A stretch of 64,000 nt of DNA from Anisodus tanguticus. Taxonomy: Eukaryota > Streptophyta > Magnoliopsida > Solanales > Solanaceae. Under the pieces are notes generated by a model. That model searched no databases and had not been told where the DNA came from. It worked only from the letters and a program-made list of their open reading frames with translations. Position 1 is the first letter of the stretch. Each line of letters opens with the position of its first letter. Location of the stretch: positions 47,361,062 to 47,425,061 of the forward strand of contig CM067545.1 of NCBI GenBank assembly GCA_034509755.1. The letters run 5' to 3'. Position numbers and translations under genes: made by a program. Positions 56,503 through 64,000 of the stretch are shown here, piece by piece.

Positions 56503-56720
56503 TGTTAGGATAATTAGCCAATAATTAGCCAAAAAATCATCTCATATCAATTGTAATTATTAGTATCACATAATTTAGGATATGATTGTAAATTAGTATC
56601 ACATAATTAGGGTATGATTAGATAGGTCTTCCATTATTATTAGTCTTATACACTTGTATATATATATGACTACATTGGAATGAAATAAACTTATGGGATT
56701 AACTTCCTTCAATCCTAACA
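56503..56720 (+). repeat. 3' LTR of Copia D
   Basis: Preceded by the purine tract ACTGTGGGGGAT. Contains the repeated word TTAGTATCACATAATT twice. TATA-like TGTATATATATATGAC near 56655-56670. Confidence 0.85.
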
Positions 56721-57130
56721 TTTTCATAATCAGTATTCAGTATTTCTATACGCTCAACGTTCGGAATTTTATACATTGCATCGCTAATCCAACACAATAT
56801 CCTTGAAGGCACAATCGAATTAAGAAGTAAGACTGTTACGTATTTTAAATTTATATGTGTACGTTCTCCACACACATACATGAAACAAAAAAATCAATCG
56901 CAACACATTTGAACCCATATTTCATTTCAAAATAACACTTGACAATATATTGATCGAAATTTACGGTGTACAATTTGCCACCTTCCAACATATTGAATCG
57001 TGTGGATATTTTCTTAGTTTTGACGGGAAAAAAATATTATGTGTTTTGACCCACCAAACCAGTTCCAACATATGAAGCAGCTTTGTCATTTTTATATTTT
57101 TTTTGTCTTTAAAGGAAGAATAAAACACAA
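56721..57130. other. Intergenic sequence, no gene seen
   Basis: AT-rich, with no coding signal or recognised repeat. Confidence 0.5.
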
Positions 57131-57640
57131 TTTAATTTATTGGTTTCGTGGCTCCAAAAAAAGATAGCCACTTCCACCATGTTGGTGTGTGGATTATTTG
57201 AAGAGACAATGAACAAAAGAAAGAAAAGCATAGTTGACTTTTAAAAGCAGAGTCAAACTAAAAGAGGAAATTAGAGTGGGTGAATAGCACAACTGTCGTG
57301 TCCATGAATTCTTGATCTTATCAGAAATCCCACATGCATGGTGTATGGAGCCTAAGTAAATGGGCAATGGCACTTCACTATTTATAGTGATAGGAAATGA
57401 TTGAAATATACAAAGGTTAAATGCAGTGGCTACGGAGCGAAAGGATGGTCAGTTCAAGACATTTTCTTGTAAAATTATACTGCGTATATAAAAAATTATA
57501 TTGTGTATATATATCAAAAAATACTTTTTATATATGTATATTAAATCTTGAACATACTTAGTAAAATTTTTGACTTCGCCACTAGTTAAATGTTAGTCGT
57601 GTGCATAACTTCATTGATGTGATCCTCCACCGTTATAAGA
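57131..57640 (+). repeat. Second local duplication, copy 1
   Basis: Shares ordered blocks with 58245-59090: GTGGATTATTTGAAGAGA, then CTTATCAGAAATCCCACATG, GGCAATGGCACTT-type text, and TGTGCATAA...GATGTGATCCT near 57603-57625. A further matching block lies at 54170-54228, left of Copia D. No gene. Confidence 0.7.
57428..57592. mobile_element. MITE-like element with GTGGCxxxGxC ends
   Basis: The left end AGTGGCTACGGAGCG and the right end, read on the minus strand, CTAGTGGCGAAGTC are imperfect inverted repeats. AT-rich centre with ATATAT runs, no gene. Confidence 0.4.
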
Positions 57641-58244
57641 AAGTTGGAGGCCACGAAACAGGTGGGATCCTTTGTTCTTAAATTTTTCAAATTATATTTT
57701 TAAGAATACTATTTAAGCATTTTACTTATAGATAGATTCACGAGATATATATATTGTACCCCTGAAAATTTATGTGAATCTAATTGATTAAACGCGAAGT
57801 TTGTATATATAAATGCAATTGCGGAATCTTTAACTAAGGAAAAAAACAGGCCAAATTTAGTGTTGTTGTGTATCTGCCAGTTTCATCGTTATGATCTATA
57901 GATCATGTACAAGCAGATAAGGAGGGAACAAATTTTTTTAGACATACTTCATCTATTTCACGTAACTAATTTGGCCCGACACGTAACTTATGTGCTCTTA
58001 ATAGCACACATAGTTTATAATGACTCTTGTTACTAGTTAATGGAGTATATATTATCCTCTCTTTAACCAAAAAATAATAGAAAGGCTGAACTATCTGAAC
58101 TAAAGAAAACTAGACTGTAAGGGCAAAAGTTTTTCCTTCACGAGTCATGATCAAATTCCTCATAGAATATGTACGTACGTCGTATATCTTTGAACTTGGA
58201 TTAGGATTCATATTTTGTTCTTCATGCTAATTTTCAACTTAACT
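57641..58244. other. Intergenic sequence, no gene seen
   Basis: AT-rich. No gene or recognised repeat. Confidence 0.5.
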
Positions 58245-58464
58245 CTCTTTTTTTAATAGACCTCTTTAACTCACATCACCTTCAGAAAAAAAATTGCAAT
58301 GCAACAACATCATCATTATTTAATTTAAATTAGTTCGTGGCCACAAAGTAACATAGCCACTTCCACAAAGACCATGTTATTGTATGGATTATTTGAAGAG
58401 AGATGCGCAGAAGGAAAGAAAAAGGCATGGTTGACTTAGTTAAGAATATCTAAGAAAGACATTA

Positions 58465-58688
58465 AAGGGGTGTTTGATTCATGGGATAAGGTGAGATATT
58501 CTCAAGTTAGGTTTGGAGTTAGATTTATATTTTTATTTGATTGAAGATATAATTAAGTTCAGAATAAATTTATACTTTAAATTTGATGTTATTTTATCTC
58601 ATCTAGAAAATAAAATAAATTAATTCAAAGATTATAATTTTAAGCCTATAATGTCGTAATAACTTTGTCAGCAAACCAAACTACTTGA
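58465..58688. mobile_element. MITE-like element present only in copy 2
   Basis: The left end AGGGGTGTTTGATTC and the right end, read on the minus strand, AAGTAGTTTGGTTTG are loosely inverted; GGTGTTTGGTT-type ends are common in plant MITEs. The related place in copy 1 (57240) does not have it. Ends are not exact. Confidence 0.45.
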
Positions 58689-58849
58689 GTCAATAGTCCA
58701 ACTATCATGGTACATGAATCCTTGAACTTCTTATCAGAAATCCCACATGGTGTGTTGCCTAAGTAACGAGGCAGTGGCACTTACTGCTTAGTGATAAGAC
58801 ATGATTGTAACATAAATCTGATTGTAATATAAATCTAAGTGTCAAGTAG

Positions 58850-59022
58850 AGTTGGAGTCAGGATTTAAAGTTATGAAATTATGAATTTAGTTATTTTAAG
58901 TTAATTATTGAATTTTAAATTAATAATTTTTATATATTTAATGAATTTTTAAGAAAAATATAGAAGATGAACCAAAATTACTGGTACGGCCGAATATATA
59001 AGCTATACTCTAGCTCCCCCTT
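58850..59022. mobile_element. MITE-like element with GGAGTCAGGATTT end
   Basis: The left end GTAGAGTTGGAGTCAGGATTT and the right end GGCCGAATATATAAGC...CTCTAGCTCCCCC resemble a very common Solanaceae non-autonomous element whose ends read 'ggcggagccaggattt' and 'tagctccgcc'. That is recall. No gene. Confidence 0.5.
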
Positions 59023-59229
59023 GTGCCAAGGGTAGCTGTGCATAATTTTATGAATGTGATCCTTTCATATTACTGTTACTATCGAAATAATCTGGTATCA
59101 TGCGGAAGCTAACAAAACAAATCTCATAAGACGATAAATCATACAACAAAAGAGAGATATGCCAAGAGAGACTCATATTTAATTTGGTACGATTAATCGG
59201 CATGTATCCACCTGAAGAGATGAGGTTTC

Positions 59230-59423
59230 TGTAAGATGATATTAATCTCCCTTGAGGAGTCTTTCATTAATATCAAGGTATATATAGAGTACAATATTCA
59301 TCCCTTATACAATAGGAATCCTAAGCCTATACAAAAGAGGAATACTAGTCTTACCATAATTATATTTACACAATATATGAAAATATTCTAATTATGGGTA
59401 GGAAATATATTTACACGTTTACA
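59230..59423 (-). repeat. 3' LTR of Copia B
   Basis: 194 bp, TGTAAGATGA to CGTTTACA, the reverse complement of the Copia A LTR but about 12 bp shorter near its outer U3 end (59403-59412). Purine tract CTGAGGGGGTG on the minus strand at 59424-59434. Confidence 0.92.
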
Positions 59424-59690
59424 CACCCCCTCAGTCGGAGCGGGAGGAGGCCGGACGCTGAGACTGGCTCTGAAGTCAATAAATAACTGTCTGGGAAGTC
59501 CTTTGGTAAATATGTCTGCATACTGATAGGATGATGGAACATGTAACACTCTGACATGGCCTAACGGAACTTTCTCACGAACGAAGTGTAGGTCTATCTC
59601 AATATGCTTGGTTCGCTGATGTTGAACCGGATTATGAGAAAGATAGATGGCAGAGATGTTATCACAATACACAATAGATGCCTGACGCAA
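59424..59690 (-). pseudogene. Copia B RNase H C-terminal part
   Basis: The frame reads QASIVYCDNISAIYLS with the catalytic Asp, then NPVQHQRTKHIEIDLHF and YADIFTKGLPRQLF. It is one base out of frame from the upstream part; the shift is near 59716-59722 (WLRN region). The frame continues into the LTR, which is not meaningful. Confidence 0.85.
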
Positions 59691-60636
59691 AGGACACTGA
59701 AGTTCTAACGAAAATTTCGAGCCAACAAATCTCGGCTACTACATTTGCAACGCCTCGTACTCGGCCTCGGCCTTTGGAGCGAGATAGGGTAGCCTGTCGC
59801 TTGGCAGACCAAGAAATCAGATTATCCCCTAAGAAAATACAAAAGCCGGAGGTGGAGCGTCGTGTGTCCGGACACCCTGCCCAATCTGCATCCGTATATG
59901 AAAGTAACTTGTCTGGTGTAGAGGGGTATAGGTGCAAACCATAATCAAGAGTGCCCTTAATGTATCGAATGATACGCTTAAGAGCAATGAAATGAGACTC
60001 CCTAGGGGCATGCATGAATAAGCACACCTGCTGAACAACATAAGCTATGTCTGGCCTGGTGAATGTGAGATACTGAAGTGCACCTGCAAGACTCCTATAC
60101 AGAGTAGGATCAGAGACTGGAGCACCATCCATAGCACTGAGCTTAGATTTGGAATCAACTGGAGTAGGCACCTCTTTGCAGTTCGCCATCTTAGCCCTGT
60201 ACACAATCTCTTCTGCATACTTACGCTGACACAAGAACATATGATTGGCAGACCTGGTCACTGATATCCCCAAAAAGTAACTCAGTTTCCCCAAATCAGT
60301 CATTGCAAATTTGGACTTGAGCAAGGCAATAATCTCATTTTTCAATCCGTCGGAGGAGGCAGTAAGAACAATATCATCCACGTAAAGTAATAAGTAAGCA
60401 GTGCTACTACCTCGATGAAAAATGAAAAGTGATGTATCACTCTTGCTGCATACAAACCCAATCTGCAAGATATACCTGGAAAAGCGATCATACCAAGCAC
60501 GGGGGGCCTGCTTCAGGCCATATAGTGACTTACGGAGACGGCACACATAGTGAGGAACTGCTGGATGGGTGAACCCTGGTGGCTGATGCATGTAGACTGT
60601 CTCTCTTAGATCCCCATGTAAGAATGTATTTTTCAC
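59691..60636 (-). pseudogene. Copia B reverse transcriptase and RNase H start
   Basis: Starts at KNTFLHGDLRETVYM after a TAG stop at about 60641 (PIHQLDV with Gln to stop). Contains SLYGLKQAPRAWYDRF, catalytic LLYVDDIVLT, DLGKLSYFLGISV, FTRPDIAYVVQQ and the RNase H opening YTDADWAGCPDTRRSTSGF. Two nearby compensating shifts turn KAEAEY into a KGRGRV string, removing an RNase H acidic residue. RT itself looks intact apart from the stop. Confidence 0.9.
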
Positions 60637-60642
60637 ATCAAG

Positions 60643-62610
60643 CTAATGGATCGGCCAGTGTTTGCCCATGGCTATGCTCAAAACTGTGCGGATGGTAGCC
60701 GGTTTGACAACCGGGCTAAAGGTCTCACCACAATCAATGCCCTCCTGCTGATTTGTGCCATCAGCCACAAGACGGGCCTTATACCTCTCAAGATCCCCAT
60801 TGTCTCTGAACTTGTGACGAAATAGCCACATACAACGAATGACATTCACCCCCTCAGGTCTAGGTACTAGATCCCACGTGTGCTGTTTAGTTAAAGCATT
60901 GAGTTCCTCATACATAGCCGCATTCCAATTAGGGTCTTGTTTGGCCAATTTTGGGTTCTTTGGAAGTGGAGAGATGGTTTGGGCAGACAAGTTGAAATGG
61001 ACTTTGGGTTTGAAGATTCCATGCTTTGAACGAGTTTTCATTGGATGGGTAGGGACAGTGGGTGGCGGAGTGGTGTCTGAGACGGGGGGTAAAGTCGGAT
61101 AAGGAGAGGGTGGGGGCGAAGCCGTCGGAGGTGCCGCGGCTCTTGGATCGAGAGTCGCGGCGCTAGAAGGTTGACAGGCTTCTCTGAAGTTTGGGTGCCG
61201 CGGTTCCGACGACGGAACAGAGGATGTGAGTTGTTCGATTATGAGGGGAGAGATGGCAGACTCGTCAAGAAATGAGTAGTCCTGTTTTTGGAATTTTGGA
61301 AGATTCGAAAATGGGAATGTGGTCTCGTCGAATGTGACGTGACGAGTCGACAAGTCATAGCATAGATAGCCCCTATGGTTCGGCGGGAATCCTAGAAAGA
61401 CACATGGAGTGGACCTAGGAGCGAGCTTGTGAGGGGCGGTGGAGCTAAGGTTGGGATAGCACAGACAACCAAAAATCCGTAGATGATCATAAGAGGAGAT
61501 TCTATGGTAGAGGATTTCGGTAGGGGTCATATTGTGAAGAGTGCTAGTAGAGAGAATATTTAGAGTGTATTCTGACATTTTAGCAGCATAGACCCAGAAG
61601 GGTGGAGGGAGGGAGACATGAATCAATAGGGTGCGAATCATATTGTTAATGGTGCGGATGATTCTTTCAGCTTTACCATTTTGTAGTGAGGTGTGAGGGG
61701 AGGAGAAGCGAAAGACCATGCCATTATTGGTACAAAAGTGGTGAAACATAGAGTTATTGAATTCACGACCATTATCGCACTGAAATGATTTTATGCCTTT
61801 TCCAAATTGTGTTTGAATGAAATTGCGAAACTCAAGAAATTTGACAAACACTTCCGATTTAAATTTAAGAGGGTATAACCAAACGTAGTGTGAAAAATCA
61901 TCAAGTAACACAAGATAGTATTTATGACCGGGAGAACTAGGGATAGGAGATGTCCATAAATCGGCATGTATGATATCAAAAGGAGCAAATGTAACACTTA
62001 TAGATGATTTAAACGGAAGACGAATATGTTTGTCTAAAGAGCAAGAAACACAATTTTGGGCAAGTTTCCCATTACAAGCAATGAAATTGTTGCCTCTAAG
62101 AAAATTAAAAACTGGGACTCCTGGATGACCAAGCCTATTATGCCAGGTTGAAGAAGAAACAACCGCTATAGTGACGGGAGAGCAAGATCTGGCAGCGGAG
62201 GTGGAAGTGAATGGATAGAGATCCCTCGTGCTATTGCATCTCGTAAGAGGTGTCCCCGTATGAAGATCCTTTACAGTAAAATCAAAAGGGTCAAAATCCA
62301 CAGAGACAGAATTATTACGAGTAAATTGGCGGACAGATATGAGGTTCTTAATCATGTGTGGGGCATATAGGGTGTTTTTGAGGGAGAAGGGTGGATGAGG
62401 AGGTTGTGTGTATGAGGTACCATAACCCTTAACTGGAATGTGTTGTCCACTACCAACTGTAACATATTGAGGATGCTTTAAACAAAATAGTTTAGGAATA
62501 GTACCTGCAGACTGGGTGACGTGAGATGTGGCGCCTACCATGTACCAAGTATTGTCAGGTTGTTGCATAGATAGGGTGTTGAACGCCTGACCCAACTCAG
62601 TGGGTGTCAT
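60643..62610 (-). pseudogene. Copia B protease, integrase and RT start
   Basis: A 655-codon frame. The protease site reads [13 protein letters not shown]: the D-T/S of D-[ST]-G is replaced by one Val, so protease is dead. [13 protein letters not shown] and [10 protein letters not shown] form the integrase zinc finger. The DDE core is complete: [19 protein letters not shown] and LQNGKAERI. The C-terminal [17 protein letters not shown] follows, then a Pro-rich linker holding GC-rich GCCGCGGCTCT words, then RT to [16 protein letters not shown]. The frame before 62610 is closed by a TAG near 62623. Confidence 0.92.
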
Positions 62611-62619
62611 GCCGGAGGA

Positions 62620-63685
62620 GGGCTACGGGACCTGACCTTGCATGAAGTGGGCCTGCTGTGGGGCTAGAGCGGGGCCTAACAAACCGGGGTAAGAATACGG
62701 ATTGTATGGCTGCTGGTACTAGAATGGACTTGGCGCCGCGGCTCTGAACTGGGGCGCCGCGACTCTGTACTTGGGCGCCGCGACGCTGTAGACGAACTGC
62801 TGAGGAGCCGCGACCCAGTTGTTCTGCGATCTCTGTTGCTGTTGCCGCTGTTGGTTCTGTTGACCGTGACCCTTGCCACGACCACGGCCTCCTCTACCAC
62901 AGTGGCCTTTTCCACTCTTGCCGCCGCGACCCTGCCGCTGTTGGGAGTTGTCCGATGGCGTCTGATCTTAGGGTTGCGTGTCGACAGCTAACACCTGATG
63001 GGTGTGCTCATCCTGCTTAGCACGACAGATTTCTTCGAGAAACAATTGTGAGCGAGCTTTGTTAAAACTCGGTAGCGGATCTGCCTGTTGAATAATGGAG
63101 GCCAAAGTATCATATTCGCCCTTAGTAAGGCCAGAAATCATTTGTAGCACCATTTTATCATCAGTGACAGGCCGTGCCGATGTTGGAGAGTTGATCCGCT
63201 AGAAGTTTAAGCGCTTGCAGTACTCAGAGACATTGGAGAAGTTTTCAAGACGTGTTTTGTTGAACTGTTCTTCCAAATACACGGCACGAGTGTGCTTGTT
63301 GTCCTGAAAAATTTCCTCCAAACGATTTCACAAGTCAAGGGCTGTGGAGAGTCGATTTCATGATAGTAAGGAGCAAATCCTGAGAGATACTACCATATAT
63401 CCATTGTTTGACGCCGGCGTCGAGACGATGCCAGATAGAATCATCAACCTCTGTAGGGCGCGGAATAGTGTCATCAATATGGTCAAGCACATTATAGAGA
63501 CATGCATGATTGCGAAAAAGTTCAACCCAGGGAGAATACTGGTTGTTTTCTTGATCAAGAATAATGGGAATATGGTTCTTGATGTTGGAAACAGTAAGGG
63601 CGGGATGAAACGGTGGTGATGACTTTGTGGTGGGATTTGTGGAGGTAGAGACGTCAGAAAGTTTGGAAGAATCAGGGATAGCTAT
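62620..63685 (-). pseudogene. Copia B gag
   Basis: By comparison with Copia A (ATGGCTATCCCTG at 10849) the gag start is at 63683-63685, but here it reads ATAGCT, so the initiation codon is lost. Capsid text (DSIWHRLDAGVKQWIYGSIS, then a shift, then MVLQMISGLTKGEYDTLASI) runs to about 62970. The C-terminal part (62676-62960) is Gly/Arg/Gln-rich, with VAAP repeats encoded by GCCGCGRCTCTG-like words. Several shifts and stops. Confidence 0.85.
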
Positions 63686-63806
63686 TTAGAGAAGAGAAGA
63701 AAGGAAGAACAAAACCCGAAAAACAAGAAGAAAATTCGGGAGGGCCGCGGCGTAGGAGAGGCAGCCGGCGGCTGTGGAAGAGAAAGGTTTTTAGGGTTTT
63801 GTTTAT

Positions 63807-63822
63807 TTGGCTCTTGATACCA
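63807..63822 (-). other. Primer binding site of Copia B (tRNA-Met)
   Basis: The sense strand reads TGGTATCAAGAGCCAA right after the LTR. One extra A compared with the standard site in Copia A. Confidence 0.85.
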
Positions 63823-64000
63823 TGTAAGATGATATTAATCTCCCTTGAGGAGTCTTTCATTAATATCAAGGTATATATAGAGTACAATATTCATCCCTTA
63901 TACAATAGGAATCCTAAGCCTATACAAAAGAGGAATCTTAGTCTTACCATAATTATATTTACACAATATATGAAAATATTCTAATTATGGGTAAGGAATA
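63823..64000 (-). repeat. 5' LTR of Copia B, cut by the window edge
   Basis: 178 bp beginning TGTAAGATGA. It matches 59230 onward. The outer end and any target duplication lie outside the window. Confidence 0.9.

Larger units (their letters stand above)
54229..56720 (+). mobile_element. Copia D, internally deleted Ty1/copia element
   Basis: The 3' LTR (56503-56720) is complete, with ends TGTTAGGAT/ATCCTAACA. The 5' LTR (54229 to about 54424) matches it but stops before its end and joins directly to integrase C-terminal coding text. So its U5, the primer site, gag, protease and the integrase core are gone. The coding text is close to Copia C. The flanks do not show a target duplication (ATCAT left, TTTTC right). 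Confidence 0.85.
58245..59090 (+). repeat. Second local duplication, copy 2
   Basis: Partner of 54170-54228 plus 57131-57640. It contains the text CATCATCATTATTTAA (58308-58323) that corresponds to the insertion region of Copia D in copy 1, and two MITEs of its own. Confidence 0.7.
59230..64000 (-). mobile_element. Copia B, near-complete Ty1/copia element cut by the window edge
   Basis: The 3' LTR is at 59230-59423, the 5' LTR begins at 63823 and runs off the window. It belongs to the same family as Copia A. All domains are present in order on the minus strand, with a 655-codon open frame covering protease, integrase and RT start. It is still defective: lost gag start, lost protease Asp, a stop between integrase and RT, and a shift in RNase H. 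Confidence 0.93.

Overview
This is plant nuclear DNA, very probably from a eudicot of the nightshade family (Solanaceae). It is AT-rich and gene-poor. It is packed with Ty1/copia elements, one Ty3/gypsy element of the Tat type, a long LTR starting TGTCACGACCC and several small MITE-like elements of kinds I know from Solanaceae. The family assignment is inference from repeat style. The only convincing intact host gene is a one-exon RING-H2 (ATL-type) E3 ubiquitin ligase on the minus strand at 42266-42982.

Layout. 1-1690: non-coding LTR-like sequence facing left. 2381-9505: deleted Tat-type gypsy element with an antisense, apparently spliced plant-mobile-domain gene. 9558-9889: rearranged miniature LTR element with a large palindrome. 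10505-14276: Copia A, with target-site duplication ATTTT. 15318-30513: first copy of a local duplication, interrupted by Copia E (16705-22300), a hAT-like element (22668-23622) and Copia H (24169-30423), which itself holds solo LTR G. 30546-41139: inverted-repeat element split by solo LTR L (31308-40760), which is split by Copia F (33248-40517, TSD ATACT). 42266-42982: RING-H2 gene. 43077-48264: second copy of the duplication, with its own insertions (a MITE, a hAT MITE carrying solo LTR I, and solo LTR J). 48670-53300: Copia C. 53301-53553: a second miniature element. 54229-56720: Copia D, internally deleted. 57131-59090: a second small duplication with MITEs. 59230-64000: Copia B, same family as A, running off the right edge.

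The two copies of the 15318/43077 duplication act as empty-site controls for each other. They support several insertion boundaries without any outside reference. Every retroelement reading frame is broken by stops or shifts, so none looks autonomous as sequenced.

The most interesting signal is in the three minus-strand copia elements E, F and H. They lack the usual tRNA-Met primer site (TGGTATCAGAGC) next to the 5' LTR. In its place each has a 13-15 nt stretch that is the reverse complement of a segment inside its own LTR. E and F differ at two positions, and both differences are matched on the two sides of the helix. This is what tRNA-independent self-priming, as known for fungal Tf1, would look like. 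Copia A and B nearby keep the normal tRNA-Met site.

Caution on sequence quality: the right LTR of F and the 3' third of Copia A carry clustered changes almost only at CAG/CTG trinucleotides. This suggests base-calling errors at CHG-methylated sites, so some frameshifts may not be real.
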